A DNA stretch of 64,000 nt from Bradyrhizobium erythrophlei (GTDB lineage: Bacteria; Pseudomonadota; Alphaproteobacteria; Rhizobiales; Xanthobacteraceae), in the NCBI RefSeq assembly GCF_900142985.1, contig NZ_LT670849.1, forward strand, positions 7,022,501 to 7,086,500. Direction: 5' to 3'. Shown here in pieces: positions 16,606 through 26,351 of this stretch. The notes under the pieces were generated by a model that was given only the letters and a program-made list of their open reading frames with translations, was not told the DNA's origin and did not search any database. Position numbers and translations under genes: made by a program. Within the stretch, counting starts at the first letter, position 1, and each line of letters begins with the position of its first letter.

Positions 16606-17628
16606 ATGTACACGCGTCGCCACATCCTTGCATCCACGCTTGCAGCGCCTGCCGTCCTGCGCTTCGGGATCGGCACGGCACACGCCGCCACGACCTTGAA
16701 GATTTCGCATCAGTTTCCGGGCGGCTCCATCGACAGTGGCGACTTCCGCGACCGGCTTTGCCGCAAATTTGGTGCCGAACTGGCTAAGCGGACTGGTGGC
16801 GAGATTACCGCCGAGGTCTATCCGAATTCCTCGCTGATAAAGACCAACGCGCAGTTCTCCGCTATGCGCAAGGGCGCGCTCGACATCAGCCTTTACCCCT
16901 TGCCCTATGCCGGCGGCGAACTGCCGGAGACCAATATCGCGCTGATGCCGGGCCTGGTCTCAACCTATGACCAGGGCATGAACTGGAAGAAGAACGCGGT
17001 CGGCAAGGCGCTTTCGGATTTCCTCGCCGACAAGGGCATCATCATCCTGAGTTGGGTCTGGCAGGCCGGCGGTGTAGCCAGCCGTTCGCGGGCGATCGTG
17101 GCGCCGGAAGACGCCAAGGGCCTCAAGGTCCGCGGTGGCTCGCGCGAGATGGACATGGTGTTGCAGACGGCGGGCGCCGCGGTGCTATCGGTGCCCTCGA
17201 ACGAACTCTACGCCGCGATGCAGACCGGCGCCTGCGACGCCGGCATCACATCCTCCACCAGCCTGATTTCGTTCCGGCTCGAAGAGGTCGCGAAATCACT
17301 GACCTCGGGCGCGAAGGCTTCCTACTGGTTCATGCTTGAGCCGCTCTTGATGTCGAAGTCGATTTTCGATGGCCTGCCGAAAAACCATCAGGATACTATC
17401 GTGGCGCTGGGCCAGGAGATGGAAGTCTTCGGCCGCAATGGCGCGCAGGAGGACGATACGGAGGTGGCCAAGGTCTACGCCAAGGCCGGAGCCAAGGTCA
17501 GCGAGCTCGACGCCGCCACGGTGAACAAGTGGCGCGACATTGCCCGCGACACCGCGTGGAAGGACTACGGCGCCAAGACCGCGACCGCCGCCAAGCTGCT
17601 GAAACTCGCTTCCGACGTCTCAGCATGA
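16606..17628 (+). CDS. dctP: TRAP transporter substrate-binding protein DctP
   Basis: This 340-residue protein has a signal sequence and the TRAP-type periplasmic binding signature: LKISHQFPGGS at the mature N-terminus, GAELAKRTGGEITAEVYPNSSL, and RGGSREMDMVLQTAGA, which includes the Arg that contacts the ligand carboxylate. It captures an organic acid for the DctQM permease encoded right behind. Its TGA overlaps the dctQ ATG. The ligand cannot be told from sequence. Confidence 0.9.
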   Translation: MYTRRHILASTLAAPAVLRFGIGTAHAATTLKISHQFPGGSIDSGDFRDRLCRKFGAELAKRTGGEITAEVYPNSSLIKTNAQFSAMRKGALDISLYPLPYAGGELPETNIALMPGLVSTYDQGMNWKKNAVGKALSDFLADKGIIILSWVWQAGGVASRSRAIVAPEDAKGLKVRGGSREMDMVLQTAGAAVLSVPSNELYAAMQTGACDAGITSSTSLISFRLEEVAKSLTSGAKASYWFMLEPLLMSKSIFDGLPKNHQDTIVALGQEMEVFGRNGAQEDDTEVAKVYAKAGAKVSELDAATVNKWRDIARDTAWKDYGAKTATAAKLLKLASDVSA

Positions 17629-18179
17629 TGCACGGTCCGCTACCGGATCGAACCAGTCCGATCGCCGCCGCGACCAGCGCTCCGCTGGTTGCGGCGCTCG
17701 AATATGCGCTCGCCTTGTGCAACCGCATCATTCTCGTTCTCGCCTCTCTTGCGCTGATCGGGGCCTGCGGCGTCCTCAGCTACAGCGTGCTTGGGCGCGC
17801 GCTGTTTCAATCTCCGAATTACTGGCAGGACGAGGCCGCCGTCTTCCTTTTGGTGGGCGCCACCTTCATGACCTCGGCCTGGGTCCAGCACCAGCGCGGC
17901 CATATCGGCATCGAGGCCTTTGTCGGGCTGATGTCGCCATTCGCCAACCGCATCCGGCTGTGGCTGGTCGATCTCGCAAGCCTGGCTTTCTGCGCGTTCT
18001 TTGCCTGGAAGTCGTGGACGCTGACCTATGAGGCCTGGGACGATGGTCAGGTTTCGAATTCGATGTGGTCGCCGCCGCTCGACATTCCCTATGGTCTGAT
18101 GGCCCTCGGCATGACGCTTCTGTGCGTGCAAATCCTGTTGCAGCTCATCGCACCGATTGCGGGAGCCGCCCGCCGATGA
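17625..18179 (+). CDS. dctQ: TRAP transporter small permease DctQ
   Basis: This 184-residue membrane protein has four predicted helices and the DctQ pattern: LSYSVLGRALF, YWQDEAAVFLLVGATFMTSAWVQ and a GHIGIEAF segment. It forms the small membrane subunit with DctM. ATG 17625 overlaps the dctP stop in an ATGA arrangement, and its own stop overlaps dctM the same way, so the three genes form one coupled operon. Confidence 0.88.
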   Translation: MMHGPLPDRTSPIAAATSAPLVAALEYALALCNRIILVLASLALIGACGVLSYSVLGRALFQSPNYWQDEAAVFLLVGATFMTSAWVQHQRGHIGIEAFVGLMSPFANRIRLWLVDLASLAFCAFFAWKSWTLTYEAWDDGQVSNSMWSPPLDIPYGLMALGMTLLCVQILLQLIAPIAGAARR

Positions 18180-19534
18180 CGGTTTTCGGAATTGGTATTT
18201 CCTACGGCCTCGCGACGCTGTTTGCGATGTTTTCCGGCATGCCGATCGCTTTCGCGCTCGGCGCCGTGGCGCTGGTGTTCATGGGTATCTACATGCCCGC
18301 CGCCTCGCTCGATACCGTAACGCAGAACGTGTACGAGGAAATGGCTTCGATTACGCTGTTGTCGATCCCGCTGTTCATCCTCAAGGGCGCTGCGATCGGC
18401 AAGTCCCGCGCGGGTCAAGACCTCTATTCGGCGCTCCATGCCTGGCTGCATCGCGTCCCCGGTGGCCTCGGCGTCGCCAACGTATTTGCCTGCGCCTTGT
18501 TCGCTGCCATGGCCGGCTCCTCGCCCGCGACCTGTTCGGCGATCGGCTCGGCCGGCATTCCCGAAATGCGCAAGCGCGGTTATTCCGGCGGCTTCGCGGC
18601 CGGAATCATCGCCGCCGGCGGCACGCTCGGGATTCTGCTGCCGCCCTCGATCACCATGATCCTGTTTGCGGTCGCTTCGGAAAAATCGCTCGGGCGGCTG
18701 TTCCTGGCCGGTATCGGGCCCGGCCTGCTCCTGGTGAGCCTGTTCGGCGTCTATGCGGTGATGCGCTTCCGCAAGGAATACGCTGCTGCCAGCGCAGCCT
18801 ACGACAAGAGCGGCGTGGAATCTGCAATCCTGGTCCATGACGAATTCACCATGGCAGAACGCTTCAGCTCATTGCCGCGCGTTCTGCCGTTTGTGCTGCT
18901 GCTGACCGGCGTGATGATCGCGCTTTACGGCGGCTATGCCACGCCGTCGGAAACCGCCGGCCTCGGCGGCCTGCTCGCGCTGGGGCTGATCGCCGTCATC
19001 TATAGCGTGTGGCGGCCTTCGGATCTCGCGCCGATCCTGACCTCGACGATCCGCGAATCCACCATGCTGATGATGATCATCGGCATGTCGTTGCTCTATT
19101 CCTACGTGATGAGCTATCTTCACATCTCGCAGTCGGCGGCCGAATCCATCGTCGCGATGCATCTGCCGCGTTGGGAGTTGCTGTTGGCGATCCTGGTCAT
19201 GGTCGTCGTACTCGGCTTCTTCCTGCCGCCGGTGTCGATCATCCTGATGACGGCGCCGATCATCCTGCCACCGCTTCGTGCCGCCAATTTCGACATCATC
19301 TGGTTCGGCATCATCATGACCATCGTGATGGAGATGGGGCTCATTCACCCGCCGGTCGGGCTGAATATTTTCGTCATCCGCAACGTTGCACCCGACATTC
19401 CGCTGCGCGACGTCATTTTCGGCACGCTGCCTTTCGTGCTATTGATGATGCTGGCGGTCCTGATCCTGTGCTTCGTGCCGGGAATCTCGACCTGGCTGCC
19501 CGATCTTGTGATGGGGCCGGACGGAAGCAAGTGA
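18176..19534 (+). CDS. dctM: TRAP transporter large permease DctM
   Basis: This 452-residue protein with about 12 membrane segments is the ion-coupled channel of the TRAP system. Typical segments include FSGMPIAFALG, SIPLFILKGAAIGKS, AAMAGSSPATCSAIGS, GGTLGILLPPSI and MGLIHPPVGLNIFV. Start ATG 18176 overlaps the dctQ stop. The operon ends here; an unrelated convergent gene stops 14 nt downstream. Confidence 0.92.
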   Translation: MTVFGIGISYGLATLFAMFSGMPIAFALGAVALVFMGIYMPAASLDTVTQNVYEEMASITLLSIPLFILKGAAIGKSRAGQDLYSALHAWLHRVPGGLGVANVFACALFAAMAGSSPATCSAIGSAGIPEMRKRGYSGGFAAGIIAAGGTLGILLPPSITMILFAVASEKSLGRLFLAGIGPGLLLVSLFGVYAVMRFRKEYAAASAAYDKSGVESAILVHDEFTMAERFSSLPRVLPFVLLLTGVMIALYGGYATPSETAGLGGLLALGLIAVIYSVWRPSDLAPILTSTIRESTMLMMIIGMSLLYSYVMSYLHISQSAAESIVAMHLPRWELLLAILVMVVVLGFFLPPVSIILMTAPIILPPLRAANFDIIWFGIIMTIVMEMGLIHPPVGLNIFVIRNVAPDIPLRDVIFGTLPFVLLMMLAVLILCFVPGISTWLPDLVMGPDGSK

Positions 19535-19548
19535 CGACGATCTGAGCC

Positions 19549-19920
19549 TTACCCGACTTGCCAGGTCGCCGCGTCGTATCGCGCACCATTGTTGACGAAG
19601 AAGTACGCGATAGCCTTGTAGCATTGCTCCAAGCTGATGCACAGCGATAGGGGATACTCGTCGATCTGTCCGTTCGAGAGCTTGTACGTGCAGGTCCCCT
19701 GCCCGCCCTGACTACCCTTCGTCACCAGACCCCGGTCGCCGCAAAAGTGAAGGTACATGAGCCAACCATGCTCTCCGTTGCGGAGCATGCACATCGATGG
19801 GCCAGCCTCGGCCCAGATCCAAAATTCGAACTGCGCTTCGCGATCAAGGCAATCAAGAGCGCTATTGAGCTCTTCTACCGAGCCGATCGACAAGTTAGCC
19901 CCATTGAATGTGATTTTCAT
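19549..19920 (-). CDS. Imm1-family-like immunity protein (orphan)
   Basis: This 123-residue protein starts at ATG 19918-19920 (MKITFNGANLSIGSVEELNS). Its pattern resembles the Imm1 family: an acidic helix-rich start, FWIWAEAGPSMCMLRNGEHGW, a YKLSNGQIDEYP strand and a C-terminal AIAYFFVNNGARYDAATW segment. Imm1 proteins neutralise toxins of polymorphic or contact-dependent systems. No toxin gene is beside it; it lies between dctM and the HMG-CoA lyase gene, on the opposite strand to the TRAP operon. The start is weakly supported. Confidence 0.6.
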   Translation of the reverse strand: MKITFNGANLSIGSVEELNSALDCLDREAQFEFWIWAEAGPSMCMLRNGEHGWLMYLHFCGDRGLVTKGSQGGQGTCTYKLSNGQIDEYPLSLCISLEQCYKAIAYFFVNNGARYDAATWQVG

Positions 19921-19948
19921 CGAACACCAACGAAAATCGGTCCTAGCC

Positions 19949-20854
19949 CTATCGGCCGCGCTTCCTCGCATTCAGCGCAGCCGCGACCCGGCTTAGCGGC
20001 GGCCGGCCAATTAACTTGCTGATCTCGTTGGTCGCTTCCACCAGCTTCGCCATATCGACGCCGGTAGCGATACCCATGCCTTCCAGCATGTAGACGACGT
20101 CCTCGGTCGCAACGTTGCCGGTGGCGCCCGGCGCATAGGGGCACCCGCCAAGACCGCCGGCCGCGGAATCGATCACGCGCGCACCCTCTTCCATCCCGGC
20201 GTAAAGATTGGCGAGCGCCTGGCCGTAGGTGTCGTGAAAGTGCATCGCGAGGCTCGCCATCGGCACATGGCCAGCTACGGCACGCAGCAGTTCGCGCGCC
20301 TTCATCGGCGTACCGACGCCGATGGTGTCGCCGAGCGAAATCTCATAGCAGCCGAGATCCCAGAGGATTTTTGCGACGTCGATCACCGCCTGCGGCTTGA
20401 TCTCGCCGTCATAGGGACAGCCGAGAACGCAGGAGACATAGCCGCGCACCTCGATGCCGTCCGACTTCGCGCGCGCCACGACCGGCTTGAAGCGCTCGAT
20501 CGATTCGGCAACCGAGCAATTGATATTGGCGCGTGAAAAGCCTTCGGAGGCCGAAGCGAACACCGCAATGACCTTGGCGCTAGCGGCGCGCGCGGCCTCA
20601 TAACCCTTCTCGTTGGGCACCAACACGTGAAATTCGCCATCGGTGCGGGAACTGAAGCGCCGCAGCACCTCGTCCGAGCCGACCATTTGCGGAATCGCCT
20701 TCGGCGAAACGAAGGCCCCGATCTCGACCGTGTGAAGGCCCGCGGCAAGCAGCGCCTCGATAAAGGCGACGCGCTCTTCCACGCCGACCGGCGTCTTCTC
20801 GTTCTGAAGGCCGTCACGCGGGCCGACTTCGACGATGCGCACCTGCTCGCTCAT
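19949..20854 (-). CDS. Hydroxymethylglutaryl-CoA lyase
   Basis: This 301-residue TIM-barrel enzyme cleaves HMG-CoA to acetoacetate and acetyl-CoA in the last step of leucine breakdown. The active-site opening VEVGPRDGLQNEK, the GCPYDG and SLGDTIGVGTP segments, the metal-binding HFHDTYGQALAN and the C-terminal GGLGGCPYAPGATGN loop with the active-site Cys are all visible. Its ATG overlaps the stop of the carboxylase alpha gene by 4 nt, so the three leucine genes are coupled. Confidence 0.93.
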   Translation of the reverse strand: MSEQVRIVEVGPRDGLQNEKTPVGVEERVAFIEALLAAGLHTVEIGAFVSPKAIPQMVGSDEVLRRFSSRTDGEFHVLVPNEKGYEAARAASAKVIAVFASASEGFSRANINCSVAESIERFKPVVARAKSDGIEVRGYVSCVLGCPYDGEIKPQAVIDVAKILWDLGCYEISLGDTIGVGTPMKARELLRAVAGHVPMASLAMHFHDTYGQALANLYAGMEEGARVIDSAAGGLGGCPYAPGATGNVATEDVVYMLEGMGIATGVDMAKLVEATNEISKLIGRPPLSRVAAALNARKRGR

Positions 20855-22866
20855 GGCCGTTCACCCGCCGGCTCGATCTCGGCCAGTTCGACGCCCTCTC
20901 CGACGATATCGCCGACCTTGCACTTGATCGCTTTCAGAACGCCCGCAAACGGCGCGCGCAACGTCTGCTCCATCTTCATGACTTCCAGCGTCAGGATTGG
21001 CGCGCCCTTCTCGAGTTTCGCGCCGACCTCCGCCAGGATCGCCACGACCGTTCCCGGCAACGGCGCCACGATCCGGTCCTCGCCGACCTGTTCCTCGTCG
21101 TCACCGCCAAATGGATCGACCCAATGTAGCTCAAACCGACCGTTGCGTGTTCGAACGTAGAGTTCGTGACCCTCCACGATCGCCTGAACGTGGGATTTGA
21201 TCCCGTCCAGCGTGACATCGATCCCCCGAGTCAGGCCGGGCGCGACAGCAAAGCCGATCTCGCGACCGCCAACCGAGAGCGTCACGGGCCCCTTGCCGTA
21301 GTGCAAACCGACCTTTTGCTCGCCTCCCTGGCCTTGCCGGAACGTAAACACCCGCTGACGGCGGCCAACCGGCATCCAGCCAGCCGCTCCCCAGGGAGAT
21401 CTTGCAACACCACCGGCGGCTGTGGCTTCCTGTTGAAGGACCGCGGCAACGGCCGCCGCGAATTCGAGATCGCCCGGCGGTTTCGGGGCGGCCGTGAGAT
21501 GATCGAGTTCTCGCTCGATAAAGCCGGTATCGATTACGTTGGCGCGCACCGCGGGATGGCCGACCAGCGCGGTCAAGAACGGGATGTTGGTGACGACACC
21601 CCGCACGTCGGATTCGGAAAGCGCATGCGTAAGCCGGTCGATCGCGCCATCACGCGTCGGCGCCCACGCGATCAACTTGGCCAGCATGGCATCGTAATGC
21701 GGCGAGACGGTATCGCCCGCGCGATAGCCGGCATCGATCCGCAAGCCCGCGGCTTGTTCGGGGATGTTCCAGCTCCGGATCGTGCCGACCGACGGCATGA
21801 AATTCTTGCCCGGATTTTCCGCATAAACCCGCGCCTCGATAGCGTGGCCGTGAAGCGTGATTTGATCTTGGGTCATCGGCAGCTTTTCGCCCGAGGCGAT
21901 CAGCAACTGCCATTCGACCAGGTCGACACCCGTGATCAGTTCGGTCACGGGATGTTCGACTTGCAGCCGCGTGTTCATTTCGATGAAGAACACGTCCTTG
22001 CCGTCGGAGACAAACTCGATCGTGCCCGCGCCGACATAACTGACGGCGCCTGCCGCCTTGCGTGCGGCCGCGCAGACCGCATCACGCTGGGCTGCGTTCA
22101 GCGTCGGCGACGGCGCCTCCTCGATCACCTTCTGGTGCCGGCGCTGAAGCGTACATTCGCGCTCGAACAGCGACAGCAGATTACCGTGGCTGTCACCAAT
22201 CACCTGGACCTCGATGTGGCGCGGATTCTGGACCAGTTTTTCGATCAACAGGCGGTCGTCGCCGAAGGCTGCCTTGGCCTCCCGCTTGGCGCTTTCGACC
22301 GATGCCGGGAGTTCATCGGCCTTGCGCACGATGCGCATCCCGCGCCCGCCGCCGCCGGCCGATGCCTTCACCAGAACCGGGAAGCCAATTTTTGCCGCCG
22401 CCTTGGCGAGCGTCGCATCGTCCTGCGCCTCGCCGTGATAGCCGGGTACCAGCGGCACGCCGGCTTTTTCCATCAGCAGCTTTGAACCCGACTTCGAGCC
22501 CATTGCCTGCATCATCTCGGCAGTGGGTCCGACAAAAATCAACCCGGCATCGAGGCACGCCTTGGCGAAATCGGCATTCTCCGACAGAAACCCATAGCCG
22601 GGATGGATGGCTTCCGCGCCGCTTCGGCGCGCGGCTTCAATTACCCGCTCGATGTTGAGATAGCTGTCGCGCGCCCGCGACGGCCCGAGCAGCACCGCTT
22701 CGTCCGCCATCGCGACATGCAACGCACCACGGTCGGCTTCCGAATAGACAGCGACGGTGCGCAGACCCATTGCCTTGGCGGTGCGGATCACGCGCACCGC
22801 AATCTCGCCGCGATTGGCGATCAGAAGCGTATGAAATCGCCGGTAAAGCTTCGACCGGTCCATCAT
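20851..22866 (-). CDS. Methylcrotonyl-CoA carboxylase alpha (biotin) subunit
   Basis: The 671-residue protein combines a biotin carboxylase (FHTLLIANRGEIAVRVIRTAK; ATP-grasp loop KASAGGGGRGMR; EMNTRLQVEHPVTE) with a C-terminal biotin carrier. The biotinylated Lys lies at about residue 631 in EVMKMEQ. The gene starts at ATG 22864-22866, overlapping the beta-subunit stop. With the beta subunit and HMG-CoA lyase next to it, leucine catabolism is the likely role. Acetyl/propionyl-CoA carboxylase alpha chains look similar, so context decides the call. Confidence 0.9.
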   Translation of the reverse strand: MMDRSKLYRRFHTLLIANRGEIAVRVIRTAKAMGLRTVAVYSEADRGALHVAMADEAVLLGPSRARDSYLNIERVIEAARRSGAEAIHPGYGFLSENADFAKACLDAGLIFVGPTAEMMQAMGSKSGSKLLMEKAGVPLVPGYHGEAQDDATLAKAAAKIGFPVLVKASAGGGGRGMRIVRKADELPASVESAKREAKAAFGDDRLLIEKLVQNPRHIEVQVIGDSHGNLLSLFERECTLQRRHQKVIEEAPSPTLNAAQRDAVCAAARKAAGAVSYVGAGTIEFVSDGKDVFFIEMNTRLQVEHPVTELITGVDLVEWQLLIASGEKLPMTQDQITLHGHAIEARVYAENPGKNFMPSVGTIRSWNIPEQAAGLRIDAGYRAGDTVSPHYDAMLAKLIAWAPTRDGAIDRLTHALSESDVRGVVTNIPFLTALVGHPAVRANVIDTGFIERELDHLTAAPKPPGDLEFAAAVAAVLQQEATAAGGVARSPWGAAGWMPVGRRQRVFTFRQGQGGEQKVGLHYGKGPVTLSVGGREIGFAVAPGLTRGIDVTLDGIKSHVQAIVEGHELYVRTRNGRFELHWVDPFGGDDEEQVGEDRIVAPLPGTVVAILAEVGAKLEKGAPILTLEVMKMEQTLRAPFAGVLKAIKCKVGDIVGEGVELAEIEPAGERP

Positions 22867-24470
22867 CACATCCTGAACAGGCCGAACTTCGTCGGCTCGA
22901 TCGGCGCGTTGGTCGAGGCTGAAAGGCCGAGCCCCAGCACCAGCCTGGTATCGGCGGGATCGATCACGCCGTCGTCCCAAAGGCGCGCGGTCGCGTAATA
23001 CGGGCTACCCTGCTTCTCATATTGCGCGCGGATCGGCGCCTGAAATTTCGCCTCTTCCTCCGCCGACCAGCTCTCGCCCTTGGCCTCGATATTGTCGCGC
23101 CGGACCTGGCTCAGGACCATTGAGGCCTGCTCGCCGCCCATGACCGAGATGCGCGCATTGGGCCACATCCAGAGGAAGCGCGGGCTATAGGCGCGGCCGC
23201 ACATGCCGTAATTTCCTGCGCCATAAGAACCGCCGATGACAACGGTGAATTTCGGAACGCCCGCTGTAGCAACCGCCGTCACCAGCTTGGCGCCGTCACG
23301 CGCGATGCCGCCAGCCTCGTACTTCTTGCCGACCATGAATCCTGTGATGTTTTGCAGGAACACCAGCGGAATGTTTCGCTGGCAACACAGCTCGATGAAG
23401 TGCGCGCCCTTCAGCGAACTCTCGCTAAAGAGGATGCCGTTATTGGCGATGATGCCGACCGGATAACCCCAGATATGCGCGAAGCCGCAAACCAATGTCT
23501 GGCCATAGAGCTTCTTGAACTCGTCGAATTCTGAACCATCGACCAGCCTGGCAATGATGTCGCGCACGTCGAATGGCTTGCGGCCGTCGGCGGAGACCAC
23601 GCCGTAAATCTCCTCTGCCGCAAACAGCGGCTCGCGCGCCTCACGCATGTTGAGTTGCGCCCTCGCCGGCGGCTTCAGTGTGGCGACGATCCGACGCGCG
23701 ATCCCGATCGCATGTGAGTCGTTCTGGGCGTAGTGATCGGTCACACCCGATTGGCGCGAATGAACATCCGCACCGCCGAGTTCTTCCGCCGTCACGACCT
23801 CGCCGGTGGCGGCCTTCACCAGTGGCGGGCCGCCGAGGAAAATCGTGCCTTGGTTGCGCACGATGATGCTCTCATCCGACATCGCCGGAACGTAGGCGCC
23901 GCCGGCCGTGCACGAACCCATCACGATCGCGATCTGCGGAATACCGAGCGACGACATTTGCGCCTGGTTGTAGAAGATGCGGCCGAAATGCCGTTCGTCG
24001 GGAAAAATCTCGTCCTGCTGCGGCAGAAACGCGCCACCGGAATCGACCATGTAGACGCAGGGAAGATTGTTCTGCCGGGCGACATCCTGCGCCCGCAGGT
24101 GCTTCTTCACGGTCATTGGATAGTAGGTGCCGCCCTTGATGGTGGCATCGTTGGCGACAACGACACATTCGCGCCCCGAGATCCGCCCCACCCCCGTGAC
24201 GATGCTCGCCGAATGCACGTCACCGCCGTAGAGATCGTGGGCCGCCAGCGGCGACAGTTCGAGAAAGGCCGTGCCGGGATCGATCAGGAGATCGACGCGC
24301 TCACGTGCCAGCATCTTGCCGCGGGCCGTGTGGCGCTTTCGCGCAGCCTCACCGCCGCCACCGGCCACAGAAGCGAGCTTGTCGCGAAGCTCGGCGACCA
24401 GCGTCCGCATCACCTCGGTATTGCGAGCAAAGTCGGATGAGGCGGGATCGATACTGGAATGGAGCGGCAT
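22866..24470 (-). CDS. Methylcrotonyl-CoA carboxylase beta (carboxyltransferase) subunit
   Basis: This 534-residue carboxyltransferase has [63 protein letters not shown] and the Gly-rich oxyanion segments ([16 protein letters not shown]) typical of MccB. It moves the carboxyl group from biotin to 3-methylcrotonyl-CoA. It is first in a three-gene minus-strand operon. An isovaleryl-CoA dehydrogenase gene, often adjacent in relatives, is not present here; 218 non-coding nt precede this gene. Confidence 0.92.
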   Translation of the reverse strand: MPLHSSIDPASSDFARNTEVMRTLVAELRDKLASVAGGGGEAARKRHTARGKMLARERVDLLIDPGTAFLELSPLAAHDLYGGDVHSASIVTGVGRISGRECVVVANDATIKGGTYYPMTVKKHLRAQDVARQNNLPCVYMVDSGGAFLPQQDEIFPDERHFGRIFYNQAQMSSLGIPQIAIVMGSCTAGGAYVPAMSDESIIVRNQGTIFLGGPPLVKAATGEVVTAEELGGADVHSRQSGVTDHYAQNDSHAIGIARRIVATLKPPARAQLNMREAREPLFAAEEIYGVVSADGRKPFDVRDIIARLVDGSEFDEFKKLYGQTLVCGFAHIWGYPVGIIANNGILFSESSLKGAHFIELCCQRNIPLVFLQNITGFMVGKKYEAGGIARDGAKLVTAVATAGVPKFTVVIGGSYGAGNYGMCGRAYSPRFLWMWPNARISVMGGEQASMVLSQVRRDNIEAKGESWSAEEEAKFQAPIRAQYEKQGSPYYATARLWDDGVIDPADTRLVLGLGLSASTNAPIEPTKFGLFRM

Positions 24471-24688
24471 GGCTTTCGGTCAAGTGAGGGCGCCGCGATC
24501 TGCGCCGCAGGAGCCTGACATCGTGTCATCGTGCTGGCGGCTTGTGCAACCAGCAAAACGGCCTATTCGCACGATTTACCAGAAATTATCGCCAAATCAG
24601 GTAGTTAACATGCCACATTGATGCGCTTGTTGATGCGCGGCGATGGCAGGGCCGCGCCTCTCTGTTTTTGCCTGCCGATCCGATGTCT

Positions 24689-24994
24689 CTAGTGAGTCCA
24701 AGGCTCGCCGCGGCGGAACGCAAAATTGTCCGCGTAGGCCACCTGCCGATGCATCGACTCCTTCGGTTCGAGCACCTGGTACGGGATGCCCTCGCGCTCG
24801 CAGTAGGCCACCGCCTCTTCCTTGGTCTCAAAGCGCAGCGTGACCTGCTGCTTCATATCGCCCGAGCTGGTCCAGCCCATCAAAGGCTCGACGACACGCG
24901 GCTGCTCCGGCTCGTAGTCGAGCTGCCAATCCCTGGTCTTGGCCTTGCCGGATTGCATCGCATTTTTGGCGGGCTTAAAAATGTGGGCGGTCAT
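24689..24994 (-). CDS. Complex I NDUFS4-like accessory subunit (ETC complex I family)
   Basis: This 101-residue protein is the alphaproteobacterial homologue of mitochondrial NDUFS4, an accessory subunit of respiratory complex I. It has IFKPAKNAMQSGKAKTRDWQLDYEP, the PLMGWTSSGDM segment and the FRRGEPWTH C-terminus; TxxW and GWTSSxD are family hallmarks. The protein stands alone, away from the nuo operon, as usual. The start at 24994 is preferred over a longer frame to 25030 because the family begins MTAxIF. Confidence 0.9.
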   Translation of the reverse strand: MTAHIFKPAKNAMQSGKAKTRDWQLDYEPEQPRVVEPLMGWTSSGDMKQQVTLRFETKEEAVAYCEREGIPYQVLEPKESMHRQVAYADNFAFRRGEPWTH

Positions 24995-25180
24995 TGACGG
25001 TCGGACCCTTTCGCGAAGTAGATTGAGCAATCGGAACAGCCGGGAGTCGCTGATTCTCCGGCCTTTGATGTAAAGATCTGCCGGAATGGTATATTCATTA
25101 TGTCGTCCGGTGACAATCTAGCCGCGCTATAGATCGATTTCCCGCCACCCCTTTGAACCGATGCACCGAAGACGGCACCC

Positions 25181-26332
25181 ATGAAAATCAACGCCACCTT
25201 GCCGGAAAAAGGACGCGACCTTCGTCTCGATCTGTTCCGCGGAGTCGCCAACTGGGCGATTTTTCTCGATCACATTCCGGACAATGTCGTGAATTGGGTC
25301 ACGACGCGGAATTACGGCTTCAGCGATGCCGCCGACCTCTTCGTCTTCATTTCGGGTTACACGGCTTCGTTCGTCTACGCACGGATGATGCTGGAGCGCG
25401 GCTTTATCGTCGGCGCCACCCGTTTGACCAAGCGGGTCTGGCAGCTCTACGTCGCCCACATCATTTTGTTCGTCATCTACATCGCCGCGATCAGCTATCT
25501 GGCGCTGCGCTTCGGCGATTCCGAGATCATCAATGAGTTCAACGTCGCGGGCCTTGTCGACCAGGCGACCGAGACGCTGCGCCAGGGGTTGATCCTCAAG
25601 TTCAAGCCGGTGAATCTGGACGTGCTGCCGCTCTACATCGTCCTGATGGGATTCTTTCCGCCGGTTCTCTGGATGATGTTGAGGCAGCCGAACCTGACGA
25701 TGATCGCCTCGATCGTGCTGTGGCTGGTCGCCCGCCATTTCAGCTGGAATTTTCAGGCCTATCCCGCCGGGACATGGTACTTCAATCCGTATTGCTGGCA
25801 GGTGCTTTTCGTGTTCGGCTCGTGGTGCGCACTCGGCGGGACCAGGACCGAACGAGCGCGCTGGCTGATCAATTCCAGCATCGCGCTCTATCTGTGCATC
25901 GCCTATTTGCTGTTTGCACTCGTGATGACCATGGCCGGAAAATTTCCAGACTTTGGCGCGGTGCTTCCTGACTGGCTCTATTCCGCTTTCAACCCCAACG
26001 ACAAGACTAACCTCGCGCCCTACCGCTTCGTGCATTTCATCGTCATCGTTGTCCTCGTGGTCCGCTTTCTGCCCAAGGATTGGCCCGGGCTGGAGTGGAA
26101 GGTATTTGATCCGGTGATCGTGTGCGGACAACAATCGCTCGCGGTATTCTGCGTCGGGGTCTTCCTGTCCTTTGTCGGACATTTCGAGCTGATGATGAGT
26201 TCGGGGTCGTTCTTCGCGCAGCTCTTCGTCAGCGTGACCGGCATCGCGATCATGACGGTGGTCGCCTATTACATCTCCTGGTCGAAACGGCAGGACAAGC
26301 CGATCAAGGCGCCGGCGCCGAAACCGGCCTGA
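25181..26332 (+). CDS. opgC: OpgC-type acyltransferase (osmoregulated periplasmic glucan modification)
   Basis: This 383-residue membrane protein of the OpgC/acyltransferase 3 group opens with RDLRLDLFRGVANWAIFLDHIP and SDAADLFVFISGYTASFVYARM. It has about ten membrane segments. OpgC proteins add succinyl or related groups to cyclic or linear periplasmic glucans, which helps osmotic adaptation and, in rhizobia, host contact. No glucan synthase gene is nearby. The name follows family resemblance and the donor is unknown. Confidence 0.82.
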   Translation: MKINATLPEKGRDLRLDLFRGVANWAIFLDHIPDNVVNWVTTRNYGFSDAADLFVFISGYTASFVYARMMLERGFIVGATRLTKRVWQLYVAHIILFVIYIAAISYLALRFGDSEIINEFNVAGLVDQATETLRQGLILKFKPVNLDVLPLYIVLMGFFPPVLWMMLRQPNLTMIASIVLWLVARHFSWNFQAYPAGTWYFNPYCWQVLFVFGSWCALGGTRTERARWLINSSIALYLCIAYLLFALVMTMAGKFPDFGAVLPDWLYSAFNPNDKTNLAPYRFVHFIVIVVLVVRFLPKDWPGLEWKVFDPVIVCGQQSLAVFCVGVFLSFVGHFELMMSSGSFFAQLFVSVTGIAIMTVVAYYISWSKRQDKPIKAPAPKPA

Positions 26333-26351
26333 TGGCTGGTCGCCCCGCGCC

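Noticed and set aside
21166..22485. 439-codon plus-strand frame opposite the carboxylase alpha gene
   Set aside because: The minus strand encodes an unmistakable biotin carboxylase. The plus frame has no domain and no ribosome site.
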